Assembly (NCBI RefSeq): GCF_001399685.1
Contig: NZ_JTHN01000099.1
Span: 1-39,635, forward strand
Length of the DNA stretch: 39,635 nucleotides
Direction of reading: 5' to 3'
From: Paenibacillus sp. A3
Lineage (GTDB): Bacteria; Bacillota; Bacilli; Paenibacillales; NBRC-103111
Of the stretch, positions 1-8,166 are shown piece by piece; within the stretch, counting starts at the first letter, position 1, and each line of letters begins with the position of its first letter. Both the position numbers and the translations under genes were made by a program. Below the pieces are notes generated by a model. The model saw only the letters and a program-made list of their open reading frames with translations, had not been told where the DNA came from and ran no database searches.

Positions 1-940
1 TTAGAACACGCCTTCTTCGCCGAATTTTTTGGCCAATTTATCCACCCCAAGCACCAAAATCAGACCGACGACCCATTTAAAACAGACCGACCCCGAAACC
101 GAAGCTGAACCGGCCCCCACCGAGACCTACACCGCCGATGCCTTCGCGGTAGACGAACGTCTCGAACACGTCGCCGACCGGGTACACCAGATCGTTAAGC
201 ATCAGAAAAATTTGCTCGAAGCCGACATCCAGCACGTTGCCGAGCCGCAAAATGAGCAGAATCAGAATCGTGCTGCGCAGGGCGGGCAGCGTCACATGCC
301 ACAGCTTGTGCCAGCGGTTCGCGCCGTCAACTGTCGCCGCTTCGTACAGCTGCGTATCCACGCCGGAAAGCGCTGCCAAAAAGATAATAGTCCCCCATCC
401 GACTTCCTTCCATATGTTCTGGAGCACAATCATCGTACGGAACGAATCGGGGTCAGCCAGAAAGTTATGCGCTTCGCCACCGAACGAGACGATGAGCTGG
501 TTGACCAAGCCCGTTTCGGTATTGAGCAGGATATACGTGATCGACCCGACCACAACCCAGGAAATAAAATGCGGCAGGTAGACGATCGTCTGGATCGTGC
601 GCTTGAACCATTCCCGCACCAGCTCGTTGAGCAGCAGCGCCACAATGATCGGAGCCGGGAAATAAAACACGATATTATAAAAGCTGATCAGCAGCGTATT
701 GCGCAGCAGCCGCCAAAACTGATCGTATTGAAACAAATCGATAAAGTGCCGGAAGCCGACCCACTCGCTGCCCGTCACCCCGAGAAACGGGCTGTATTCC
801 TGAAAGGCCATGACGATCCCGAACATCGGCGCATACTTGAAAATCAGGAAGTACAGCGCACCCGGAAGCAATAGCAGGTAGAGCTCCCAGTGGGACAACA
901 TTCTTTTCGTTAGCGAAACGTTCCCGACTGACGTTTTCAA
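1..940 (-). pseudogene. LplB-type sugar ABC transporter permease, frameshifted near the 3' end
   Basis: Inner-membrane permease of a binding-protein-dependent carbohydrate ABC transporter (LplB/YtcP class). The reading frame starts with TTG at 940, overlapping the TGA of the upstream LacI gene, with GGAAGGGG as ribosome site. Hydrophobic segments appear from about residue 18 on. The EAA loop that contacts the ATPase is visible as EAATVDGANRWHKLWHVTLP. In this frame the protein stops at 77 after GFGVGLF. The expected C-terminus (KWVVGLILVLG...KKFGEEGVF) is encoded in another frame and ends with the TAA at 1-3. Dropping one A from the run at 79-82 joins both parts into a family-typical protein. 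The gene is therefore a one-base indel mutant or contains a homopolymer sequencing error. Partner permease and binding-protein genes would lie beyond the window. Confidence 0.85.
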
Positions 941-1959
941 GTCTCCATCCCCTTCCCGCGATTCGGAGCAAGCCGAGGAGGCTGGCAGGACAAGCGCTCG
1001 ATCAGCTCGATTTTTAATTTATAAGACTTGTTCACGTATTCGCCGCCCATCGCTTGGAACACAAGATGCGCAGCCATGGTGCCCATTTCATACTTGGGCT
1101 GCCGGACCGTCGTTAAAGGAGGAGATAAGTATTCCGCCACCTGAATATCGTCGAAGCCGACGATCGATACGTCCTCCGGCACGCTCAGGCCGAATTCGCG
1201 AAGCGCCTTGTAGCCGCCGATCGCCATTTCGTCGTTGCCGTAGAAGATGGCGGTAGGACGCTCTTCCTGCATGAGCAGCACCTTGGTCGAATGATAGCCG
1301 CCCTCTTCCGTGAAATTGCCGACCAGCATCCATTTCGTATTGACGATTCCTTCTTCTTGCAGCGCTTTCAGATAGCCTTCTTTACGGTGCTGGCTGCCCA
1401 GCGAGTTGCTCGGTCCCCCGATCCAAGCGATATCGCGGTGTCCCTGCTCCATGAGATAACGGGTCGCTTCATATCCGCCCTGAACGTTATCCGCCGCGAC
1501 ATTCATGATGAAATCGCCTTCGACATAACGGTCCATCACGACGATCGGGCAGCCTTCCCGGGCCGATTCGCGCAGCAAATGCTCGCTGATGTTCGGGTCG
1601 AGCACAATCGCGCCGTCCACTCTTCGCTCCTGCAAAAATTTATAAGCCGTCGAATCGGCCCCGCCGACCGAGCTGCATGCAATCAGATCGAAGCCGTTGG
1701 ACAGTGTAACTTCCTGCGTCCCGCGGATCAGTTCGGAGTAATAAGGACCCGACAGGTCGCTTAAAATGAGCAAAATCGTTTTCGTCGATTTGCGCTTGAG
1801 ATCCATCGCGAAGCCGTTCTTTTGGTAATTCAGCTCCTTGGCTGCCTGCAGAACCAATTCACGGGTTTTCGGACTTACTTTATCGCTTCCGCTGAGTGCG
1901 TAGGATGCGGTCGAAAGCGCCACTCCCGCATGCTTTGCAACGTCTTTAATCGTAACCAT
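937..1959 (-). CDS. LacI/GalR-family transcriptional repressor
   Basis: A 340-residue DNA-binding repressor. The N-terminal LacI helix-turn-helix with hinge is residues 2-55 (VTIKDVAKHAGVALSTASYA, then a typical hinge). A periplasmic-binding-protein-like sugar-sensing core follows from about residue 60 (ILLILSDLSGPYYSELIRG) to the end. Start ATG at 1959 follows a GGGGGGAA ribosome site. The stop overlaps the TTG start of the sugar permease, so the two are translationally coupled and the repressor probably controls that transporter. A perfect 16-bp palindrome covers the predicted transcription start, which points to autorepression. The ligand is not predictable from sequence, although LplB-type transporters usually carry oligosaccharides. 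Confidence 0.93.
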   Translation of the reverse strand: MVTIKDVAKHAGVALSTASYALSGSDKVSPKTRELVLQAAKELNYQKNGFAMDLKRKSTKTILLILSDLSGPYYSELIRGTQEVTLSNGFDLIACSSVGGADSTAYKFLQERRVDGAIVLDPNISEHLLRESAREGCPIVVMDRYVEGDFIMNVAADNVQGGYEATRYLMEQGHRDIAWIGGPSNSLGSQHRKEGYLKALQEEGIVNTKWMLVGNFTEEGGYHSTKVLLMQEERPTAIFYGNDEMAIGGYKALREFGLSVPEDVSIVGFDDIQVAEYLSPPLTTVRQPKYEMGTMAAHLVFQAMGGEYVNKSYKLKIELIERLSCQPPRLAPNRGKGMET

Positions 1960-1989
1960 AATTCCCCCCGATAAAGCTATCCGAAATTT

Positions 1990-2005
1990 ATCGAAACGTT
2001 TCGAT
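1990..2005. promoter_or_regulatory. LacI-type operator palindrome
   Basis: ATCGAAACGTTTCGAT is a perfect 16-bp palindrome with the central CG typical of LacI/GalR operators. It sits about 9 bp downstream of the -10 box of the repressor gene, over the expected transcription start, so bound repressor would block its own operon. Confidence 0.8.
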
Positions 2006-2013
2006 TTGTTTTT

Positions 2014-2042
2014 ATTATAGCTCCGAAGGAAAGTTTGGTCAA
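2014..2042 (-). promoter_or_regulatory. Sigma-A promoter of the LacI-permease operon
   Basis: Reading the minus strand, TTGACC (2042-2037) and TATAAT (2019-2014) are separated by exactly 17 bp, close to the vegetative consensus. The operator palindrome lies just downstream. Confidence 0.8.
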
Positions 2043-2133
2043 TGAGGGTTGCGTTTTTTATACAGCGCTTTCTTCAAGTGCTGTCATAAAAGCGTCACAG
2101 AAGCATTTGGCGATTGAAGGCGGTCCCGGCCAC

Positions 2134-2163
2134 GAAAAAAGCACCGGCCTTCAGGCCAGTGCT
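2134..2163 (-). terminator. Rho-independent terminator of the SPFH/zinc-ribbon operon
   Basis: On the minus strand the stem AGCACTGGCC/GGCCGGTGCT (one mismatch) closes a 4-base loop and is followed by TTTTTT. It lies about 35 bp past the stop of the last gene of the operon. Confidence 0.8.
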
Positions 2164-2198
2164 CCGGTGATCGTTTTTTGCGTTTATAACGCTTGCTC

Positions 2199-2903
2199 CT
2201 ATCCGTGCTGCGGGTAGGCCAGAGGGGAATCGCAATAAGGACATGCTTTATTCTCGCCAGGCTTCAGCAGAGCGGACGATCCGCAGCCGGGGCATTCCAC
2301 CGTCTTGGGCGCTGGGGGCGGCGTCTGCGGCCTGCTCTGCTGCGGCACGAAGCTATCTCCGTTCACGGACACGTTGACATTCACCATGGATGCTGCCGGA
2401 GCCCATTGGTTAAATACAATGGACATCGAGTACATGTCGATGAACGCATCCTGGAACACGCCGAGATAAATCATGCGCTGCAAGTCGTTGACCACCACGG
2501 CCGGCCGCTGGTTCGTCGTCTCTGCCAAGGTTTGGACGGAAGTCACTCCCTGCACCAAGACGAGGTGACGGTAATGGTCATATCTGGCGAAAAGCTGCTT
2601 ACGCCGCTGCCCGCTCTTCCACAGCATGTATACGCCGGGAATCAAGTCAAGGAGGATAACCCACACCATCACCCAGTACTGAATATCGCTCCCTGCGGCC
2701 AAGTGGAGCAAGAACGAAATCATAAACGGGATGAAAATAATCAGAAACGTCGTGCCGGCGTTTTTCCAGTCAATGACCTTCTGGTAGCTCAAATCGCGGT
2801 GCTTCCATAGTCGGACAGCCAGCAAAATGAAGCCGATCGGAAAAAATAAAATAAGTCCCAGCGCTATCGCAACGCCGCTTATGGCTGGACGATCATAATT
2901 CAA
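2199..2903 (-). CDS. Membrane protein with C-terminal zinc ribbon, paralogue 3 of 3
   Basis: A 234-residue membrane protein of unknown function, last gene of the five-gene operon. Start is TTG at 2903 with GAGGGAG upstream. Two hydrophobic stretches (about residues 7-30 and 48-70), probably a third (78-92), anchor it. A basic winged-helix-like segment follows (ARYDHYRHLVLVQGVTSVQT, then QRPAVVVNDLQRMIYLG), resembling the helical module of XpaC/YdjG-like proteins. A short proline-rich linker leads to a zinc ribbon CPGCGSS-x13-CPYCDSPL at the C-terminus. It is clearly paralogous to the next two genes upstream. It lacks the long acidic insert of paralogue 1. Function unknown; envelope stress is suggested by the SPFH gene at the head of the operon. 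Confidence 0.85.
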   Translation of the reverse strand: MNYDRPAISGVAIALGLILFFPIGFILLAVRLWKHRDLSYQKVIDWKNAGTTFLIIFIPFMISFLLHLAAGSDIQYWVMVWVILLDLIPGVYMLWKSGQRRKQLFARYDHYRHLVLVQGVTSVQTLAETTNQRPAVVVNDLQRMIYLGVFQDAFIDMYSMSIVFNQWAPAASMVNVNVSVNGDSFVPQQSRPQTPPPAPKTVECPGCGSSALLKPGENKACPYCDSPLAYPQHG

Positions 2904-2943
2904 GAAGGCTCCCTCATTTCTTTTTTACTTCGACATGCCTATT

Positions 2944-3639
2944 TTACTGCGGGTAACTTAGCAAGGAATCACAATAAGGACAAGCTTTACTCTCGCCAGG
3001 CCGCAATATTGTAGACGAACCGCAGCCATGGCACTCAACCGACTTGGGCAATCGTTTTTCCGACGGTTTGTATAAAGGTAGTGGCTTGTCCCACTCGTGA
3101 ATGTGGCCGTCGTCGTTCCCATCACCAGTACCCTCGCGTGCGACAAAACCGTTCTGATGGAAAACAAGAGTCATCGAATACATATTTATTGAGGCATGCG
3201 GAATCATGCCGTGACCGATCATGCGTTTCAAATCGTTGATCACCACGGCCGGGCGCTGGTTGATTAATTCCTCGATGGCGCGAATCGATTTGATCCCTTG
3301 CTCCATAATGATATTGCGATAAAGCTTGTACCGGGCATTGAGCCGCTTTCGCTTCCACTGGCTTATCCCTAGCAGGAATACACCCGGAAGAAGAAAAAAT
3401 ATACTTAACACAATGAAAATCTCAAATAGTTGATTGACTTCATTCGTGATGATTAAGCGCATTAAAGGAAACATAATCAAAAACGCCGTGCCCGCAACTG
3501 CCCAATCATATATTTTTTGATAGCTCAAGTCCCGATGCTTCCGTACACGGATAACGAACAGAATGATACCGGCCGGGAAAAAGAGAACCAAAGCCAGTAC
3601 CACTAGCACGCCGTTTATCGCCGGTTTGTCCGTATTCAA
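2944..3639 (-). CDS. Membrane protein with C-terminal zinc ribbon, paralogue 2 of 3
   Basis: A 231-residue paralogue of both neighbours. TTG start at 3639 behind GGGGAGGCGG. N-terminal membrane hairpin (residues 8-28 and 46-65) with the shared motif RKHRDLSYQKIYDW between the helices, then another hydrophobic span near 72-92. The conserved segment ARYKLYRNIIMEQGIKSIRA plus INQRPAVVINDLKRMIGHG matches the winged-helix-like module of the paralogues. The C-terminal ribbon has CHGCGSS and CPYCDS pairs; the first pair reads CHGC rather than CPGC. It lies 40 bp upstream of paralogue 3 and 43 bp downstream of paralogue 1, so all three are probably cotranscribed. No enzymatic motif is visible. Confidence 0.85.
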   Translation of the reverse strand: MNTDKPAINGVLVVLALVLFFPAGIILFVIRVRKHRDLSYQKIYDWAVAGTAFLIMFPLMRLIITNEVNQLFEIFIVLSIFFLLPGVFLLGISQWKRKRLNARYKLYRNIIMEQGIKSIRAIEELINQRPAVVINDLKRMIGHGMIPHASINMYSMTLVFHQNGFVAREGTGDGNDDGHIHEWDKPLPLYKPSEKRLPKSVECHGCGSSTILRPGESKACPYCDSLLSYPQ

Positions 3640-3682
3640 TTCGGTTTCCGCCTCCCCTCTTACTGTGCTGAATACCTGCCTT

Positions 3683-4504
3683 CTATCCGCTCTTCAGATA
3701 CGTTAGAGGGGAATCACAATACGGACACGCCTTGCTTTCGCCGGGCTGCAGCAGGGTAGACGAACCGCAGCCGGGGCACTCCACCTTCTTTGGCAGCGGC
3801 TTCTCTGCCGTTTTGGACGACGAGGTCGTTTTCATGTATTTGTTCAAGAGCTCTTCGTAAGCGCGTTTGAAGTCTATGTCTTTAGGCAGTTCCTCCGGAA
3901 AATCCTCCTCAGTCGTGCTCTCCTGAGGCGAGTCAATAGATGCCGTCGGTTCGACTGGCCGCTGAAAAACGATCGCCATTGAATCCATATCCAAATAGGC
4001 ATTGGGGAAATCGCCAAGTTCGATCAAGCGCTTTAAATCGTTGGCGACCACCGCCGGGCGGTGCCAGGTCATCTCCGCGATGGTATGGACAGAAGTAATT
4101 CCTTGCAACATGACGATCTGGCGATAGGAGTCATAACGGGCTAAAAGCCGTTTACGACTCTGCTTGCTCTTCAATAGCATGAATACCCCGGGAATGAAGA
4201 AAAAAATAATAAGAATAAACCACATCAAAAATAACCCAAACGTATCTTCTGGAGATATGCTGTTTAAGAATAAAAATAAAGATGCCAAGAGTACAAGCAG
4301 AACAAAAAAGGTTGCGCCGGCATTTCGCCAGTCATCTATTTTTTGATAGCTCAGATTGCGATGCTTCCACAGTCGGATAGCCGCCAAAAGGAGGCCCGCC
4401 GGAAAAAACAAGAGGAATGCCAGCACGATCACGAAGCCTTCGATAGCCGGTCTGTCCATGTCCAATCTAACATCTGACTTCTCTTCCATACTGCTCTGAT
4501 GCAC
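3683..4504 (-). CDS. Membrane protein with C-terminal zinc ribbon, paralogue 1 of 3
   Basis: The longest of the three paralogues (273 residues). The likely start is GTG at 4504, behind GAGGTT. A short charged N-terminal extension precedes the shared hairpin (RPAIEGFVIVLAFLLFFPAG) and the motif RLWKHRNLSYQKIDDWRNAG. Several hydrophobic spans follow, then ARYDSYRQIVMLQGITSVHT and the RPAVVANDLKRLIELGDF module. An acidic linker of about 60 residues (PQESTTEEDFPEELPKDIDF region) is absent from the other two. The protein ends with a zinc ribbon CPGCGSS...CPYCDSPL. The gap to the upstream gene is 10 bp. Tandem triplication with differing linkers suggests specialised copies, perhaps forming a hetero-oligomer. 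Function unknown. Confidence 0.85.
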   Translation of the reverse strand: MHQSSMEEKSDVRLDMDRPAIEGFVIVLAFLLFFPAGLLLAAIRLWKHRNLSYQKIDDWRNAGATFFVLLVLLASLFLFLNSISPEDTFGLFLMWFILIIFFFIPGVFMLLKSKQSRKRLLARYDSYRQIVMLQGITSVHTIAEMTWHRPAVVANDLKRLIELGDFPNAYLDMDSMAIVFQRPVEPTASIDSPQESTTEEDFPEELPKDIDFKRAYEELLNKYMKTTSSSKTAEKPLPKKVECPGCGSSTLLQPGESKACPYCDSPLTYLKSG

Positions 4505-4514
4505 TGCGTCAACC

Positions 4515-5258
4515 TCATTTCAACGTGATCAACTGGCTGTTTCTGCGGCCCAGGTCGGCGGAGATATCGCGCAGAAGCTTGCGGGACATTTCCACCTTAC
4601 CCGTCTCTCCCGCCTGATCACCGAGCCCGCGGACGCAGCGCTCCAACTCCTTGATCTGCCACAGCAAGTTCTCCTCCATATGGATCATCGAAGGATGTGA
4701 AACCGGGTCGCTGTACTTCACTTTTTCGATCAGCTCCCGCACCCCGGCTTTCAACGCTTCCCGTTCCTCGATTTCCTCTTCTTCCAGTGCATAGCTCACC
4801 GAGTCGAGAGCCAGCTTCATCTGCTTCATCAGCTGCATCTGTGCCCTTTGATCATCCTCTTGATTCCGCACAACATTCGTAAAACGATAGGCAAGCCCCA
4901 TCCCGGTCGCCCAAACCGCGGCGGTTATGACTTCAATCACCACGTAAGAGGTCAAGGAAATCCGCAAGGTGAGCCAGAAGAAAGCCGTATGAAAAATAGC
5001 GGCAGCTCCATACAACACCGATATCGTAACAAAGGTCAAGGAGGCAGGAAGCCCGTCTCCGCGCCGGTTTTGCCGCACTTCGGATACAGCGCAGTAATAG
5101 CATGCCGCTTCCGCAAGAACGATGGAGATCAAGGAAATCCACCAGTGCCCGGTACCCCAATCCTCCACACGGCATAAGAAAAAGGCAGCTACGGTTACCA
5201 AGACAATGAGGCCGAACATCAATTTGGCGGCCACGGCAGGCAAACGATTCATAGTCAT
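4515..5258 (-). CDS. Four-helix membrane protein with cytoplasmic coiled coil (YdjH-like position)
   Basis: A 247-residue protein of unknown function. ATG at 5258 follows AAGGAG by 6 bp. Four hydrophobic segments occupy roughly residues 8-30, 38-58, 72-95 and 102-125. The remaining half is a hydrophilic helix rich in Glu, Lys and Leu (for example ALEEEEIEEREALKAGVREL), likely a coiled coil, with no cysteine pairs. It lies between the SPFH gene (13 bp upstream) and the zinc-ribbon triplet (10 bp downstream). By position and size it recalls YdjH of the B. subtilis pspA-ydjGHI stress operon, but I cannot show homology. It may be a scaffold between the SPFH protein and the zinc-ribbon proteins; that is inference. 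Confidence 0.8.
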   Translation of the reverse strand: MTMNRLPAVAAKLMFGLIVLVTVAAFFLCRVEDWGTGHWWISLISIVLAEAACYYCAVSEVRQNRRGDGLPASLTFVTISVLYGAAAIFHTAFFWLTLRISLTSYVVIEVITAAVWATGMGLAYRFTNVVRNQEDDQRAQMQLMKQMKLALDSVSYALEEEEIEEREALKAGVRELIEKVKYSDPVSHPSMIHMEENLLWQIKELERCVRGLGDQAGETGKVEMSRKLLRDISADLGRRNSQLITLK

Positions 5259-5271
5259 CTCAAGCTCCTTT

Positions 5272-6558
5272 TCACCCTAACTTATTCCCGCATTCAAAAC
5301 AAAACTTTTGCCCCGGCTGCACGACCTGCTGACACTGGCCGCAGGTGAGCACCATGCTCTTGCCGCACTCCGGACAAAACTTCGCTCCCGTCTCCACCAT
5401 CGTCGCGCATTGGGGACAAGCAGCGCCCAGCGACTCTCCGCATTTCGCACAATGAAGCGCTTGTTCCGGATTATCTGCTTGGCAGTGTGGACAAGGACGG
5501 TACTTATCTCCGCAGTTCGGGCAAAATTTCGATCCTGCCGGAAGGGAATGTCCACACGCTTGGCAGGCAACGGCCGAGGAAGCAGTTCCCTGCTTGAGCG
5601 ATTGTCCGCACCCTCTGCAGAAGCTGGAATCATGCGCATTGCTCATGCCGCACTTCGAGCAAGTTTGAACGGGAGTAGACACATCCATATGTCCCGACAA
5701 CCGCGAAAACGAATCGCCAATCGTCATACCGACGCCTTGACCGAGCCCCAGACCGATGCCCGCGCCCAAGAAGGCCGATGGGTTCCCTTCGTTCTTCGCC
5801 GCGCTTTCCAGCGTATTGAAGGTTCTTTCCTGCTGGTAGGAGAAGCCGAGAATGTCCATTTCCGCTTTTTTCGCCAATGCTTCCTTTAACCGCTTCGTGG
5901 CCGGATCTTCCTCGGGAAGATTGATGGAATCGATCTGAAAGCCGACCAGACGAATCCCGTAATCTTGAAAAATCGAAACGATTCGACTTTCCATATGTTT
6001 GGAGATTTCGGAGATATAAGCGTTGATTTCCAGAATGCTGATTTTTTTATGTACCAGATAGGCGGAGATAAGCTCTTTGATGTTCATCATCAAGATGCTG
6101 CGAAAATATTTGCCAAGCGCCGCCTGATCGACCGCCGGAAGCGTTCCGACCAGCTTAAGCAGAAACTTGCGTGTGTCTTCAATCTGGATGCCCAGCTGGC
6201 CGAACGCACGGACCGATACCATCATGTGATATTTGGGCTCCTGCAGTTGAATCGGAGTCGGCGTCCCCCATTTCAAGTCGAGCTTATGCAGCTTGTTCAC
6301 GAACCAAACTTCCGCCGTAAACGGCGACTTGCCGCCAAAAGGCAAATTGACGACGGAGGAAAGGACCGGAATATTTTGCGTCGATAACGTATGTCGGCCG
6401 GGACCGAGCAGATCAAGCGCCTCCCCGCCTTTGAACAGCAGCGCTTCCTGGGTTTCGTTGACGATCAGCTGAGTCCATGTGCCTAGTTCTTGATTCGGAT
6501 ATTTCCATACCATTAAATCGGGCGGCCCGTCGAATTTGACTACTTCTATAATTGCCAT
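5272..6558 (-). CDS. SPFH-domain protein with five tandem zinc ribbons (YdjI-like)
   Basis: A 428-residue cytoplasmic protein. Residues about 1-270 form an SPFH/'virion core' domain of the YdjI type (IIEVVKFDGPPDLMVWKYPN at the start; a long helical part around 155-260). A glycine-rich stretch (264-280) leads to five successive zinc ribbons between 300 and 425, each C-x2-C, 11-12 residues, C-x2-C. SPFH proteins assemble large rings or scaffolds at membranes; YdjI homologues sit in SigW-controlled envelope-stress operons with PspA. First gene of the operon: ATG at 6558 after GGAAAGGGG. Five ribbons is more than I would expect for this family. The ribbons may bind those of the three downstream paralogues or a nucleic acid; both are inference. 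Confidence 0.9.
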   Translation of the reverse strand: MAIIEVVKFDGPPDLMVWKYPNQELGTWTQLIVNETQEALLFKGGEALDLLGPGRHTLSTQNIPVLSSVVNLPFGGKSPFTAEVWFVNKLHKLDLKWGTPTPIQLQEPKYHMMVSVRAFGQLGIQIEDTRKFLLKLVGTLPAVDQAALGKYFRSILMMNIKELISAYLVHKKISILEINAYISEISKHMESRIVSIFQDYGIRLVGFQIDSINLPEEDPATKRLKEALAKKAEMDILGFSYQQERTFNTLESAAKNEGNPSAFLGAGIGLGLGQGVGMTIGDSFSRLSGHMDVSTPVQTCSKCGMSNAHDSSFCRGCGQSLKQGTASSAVACQACGHSLPAGSKFCPNCGDKYRPCPHCQADNPEQALHCAKCGESLGAACPQCATMVETGAKFCPECGKSMVLTCGQCQQVVQPGQKFCFECGNKLG

Positions 6559-6614
6559 CTAGGTACCCCTTTCCATATGCTGGTCTCACATGTAATCCTT
6601 TTACATTAATATAC

Positions 6615-6640
6615 TACGAAACCAGCCCTTTTTGGACTCA
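6615..6640 (-). promoter_or_regulatory. Candidate ECF-sigma (SigW-like) promoter of the SPFH operon
   Basis: On the minus strand TGAGTC (6640-6635) and CGTA (6618-6615) are 16 bp apart. The SigW consensus is TGAAAC-N16-CGTA, so the -10 is perfect and the -35 matches 4 of 6. It lies 57 bp upstream of the SPFH start. No good sigma-A promoter competes in this gap. Confidence 0.4.
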
Positions 6641-6788
6641 AAATTTTCCATTTGATTCGTTATAACAGACATTTTTGCTAGATTTCGACAAGTTGCGGCA
6701 AGAGTTGGTGGTTGCTTGTCGGGGAGGATGTCCCTTAAGTCTTAGTGAATTATTTTCCTAAAATTACATAGAATCACGAGTAACAAAC

Positions 6789-6826
6789 AAAAAATGGGCC
6801 GAGGACCACAGTCCCCAACCCATTTG
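6789..6826 (-). terminator. Terminator downstream of the copper-amine-oxidase-N protein
   Basis: Minus-strand hairpin with outer stem AAATGGG/CCCATTT and inner GGGGAC/GTCCTC-type pairing, followed by TTTTTTG. It lies about 40 bp after the stop codon of the gene at 6867. The rest of the 308-bp gap (6559-6866) holds only the candidate ECF promoter and leader. Confidence 0.75.
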
Positions 6827-6866
6827 TCAACAGCCCCTACAAGGCAGGCTTCTTTGTAAACTTATC

Positions 6867-7736
6867 TTATTTGTCTTCGTAGATTACAACGGATTTCGAT
6901 TCTTCTTCCCATTTCACAACGGCTTTCAAAGCTTCGCTAACGAAACGGGCAGGTACGACGGTATTGCCTTCCACAATAGCTGCGGGAACTTCCAGCGTCA
7001 CTTCTTTGCCGTCCACGTAAGCCTTCGTGCTATCGACGAAAAGTTTAACGGTGATGCCGTCGCGAGTAACCGTCACGGAGCGTTCTTCCGAGTTCCAGCT
7101 CACTTCCGCTTTCAGAGCTTCGGAGATTGCACGGAAAGGTACCAGGGTGCTGCCCTCACGGATAAAGGGACGAACTTCCATGGACGGCTCTTCGCCATTG
7201 ACATACAATTGTACGCCGGATTTTCCAAGCTTCTCATAAAGCTTGCCAAGCTTCTTGTAAGCCTTAAGGTTCTTCACATTCGCTTTTACGGCTTCCTTCT
7301 GAACATAGACCGCATCGGTTACGTTACCTTGAGTGTCGAGCAGATCGGCCGCCGCGGAAAGTGCAGCGTCTTTTTCGACGATAGCTTCCAATTCAGCCTT
7401 CTTTTCAGCTGTAAGCTGTGTTTCGTATTTGGTCAACAGAAGATCGGCAAGCACGGCACCGGCCGGTTTGTCCTTTACATTTTCAATGGCATTGAGCAGA
7501 CCTTTATAGCCGTTTTTGCCGTTGTTTTCATAAGTCGTACCCGTAACAGAGGCCTTCGGTTCTACCTCTACTTTAACTTTGACGTCTTTTTCTTTTGCAG
7601 TTTCGTTAGATGGAGCTGTGACTTCCGTTCTCTCTGCACGGTTGGCATTATCGGACTTTGCCAATGCGGAACCGGCCATCAGGCTGGTAGCGACGACGCA
7701 AGATGCGGCGATCATCATCGGTTTTTTCATGTTCAT
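6867..7736 (-). CDS. Exported copper-amine-oxidase-N-terminal ('stalk') domain protein
   Basis: A 289-residue secreted protein. ATG at 7736 follows AAAGGAGAG by 7 bp; an upstream in-frame extension has no ribosome site. Residues 1-27 are a signal peptide ending ALA (MNMKKPMMIAASCVVATSLM, then AGSALA). A charged, Lys/Glu-rich helical region occupies about 30-175. The C-terminal 110 residues are a CuAO_N1 domain with two repeats of the pattern LVPFRAISEALKAEVSWN and VVPARFVSEALKAVVKWEE. These domains are cell-surface modules in Paenibacillus relatives and carry no copper-oxidase activity on their own. The gene is monocistronic with its own terminator. The same domain recurs in the von Willebrand A protein at 26523. 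Confidence 0.9.
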   Translation of the reverse strand: MNMKKPMMIAASCVVATSLMAGSALAKSDNANRAERTEVTAPSNETAKEKDVKVKVEVEPKASVTGTTYENNGKNGYKGLLNAIENVKDKPAGAVLADLLLTKYETQLTAEKKAELEAIVEKDAALSAAADLLDTQGNVTDAVYVQKEAVKANVKNLKAYKKLGKLYEKLGKSGVQLYVNGEEPSMEVRPFIREGSTLVPFRAISEALKAEVSWNSEERSVTVTRDGITVKLFVDSTKAYVDGKEVTLEVPAAIVEGNTVVPARFVSEALKAVVKWEEESKSVVIYEDK

Positions 7737-7856
7737 AAATACTCTCCTTTGCTGGTTAAAAATTCTTGTTTGCATGAGCTCACTAAGTTGTTCGTTCCCG
7801 TTAATTTTTTTGTGGGGAGTTCGAAAAAAAATTAAAACTTTTTTCATCCTTCTTGG

Positions 7857-8111
7857 TTATTGGAACCCACTTAATTTGTTGTAAACGATGCTTCGCTCCA
7901 GCTTTACATGCAGCAGCTCCGTTCGTAAATCTTTACCCATGTTATGCAAGGCAGACACAATCTCTTACGCCGTAAGCACATGGATCGTGTCCGCTTTTTT
8001 CGCGATAAATTCCATGATCACTTCGACGCATTCCTCGCAGCTTTCGATTTTATCCGCGAGCAGACGTTCTTCCTCAAGTAAAATCTCGTATTTGCTTTGT
8101 AAGTTGTTCAT
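7857..8111 (-). pseudogene. Small helical protein gene interrupted by an in-frame TAA
   Basis: ATG at 8111 opens a 48-residue frame (MNNLQSKYEILLEEERLLAD...IHVLTA) ending in TAA at 7967-7965. The same frame continues without further stops for 35 codons (EIVSALHNMGKDLRTELLHV...YNKLSGFQ) to a TAA at 7859-7857. The second part has the same amphipathic, charged helical character, so the natural product was probably about 84 residues with a Gln, Glu or Lys codon where TAA now stands. A CEEC pair lies at residues 25-28. Function unknown. The gene is divergent from the XRE repressor gene at 8245, sharing a 133-bp control region. A true 48-residue product is the alternative. Confidence 0.55.
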
Positions 8112-8166
8112 TTTATCCTGCCCCTCCCACCCAATAATCAACTTTATGTTTAATTCAAGAAAAATT

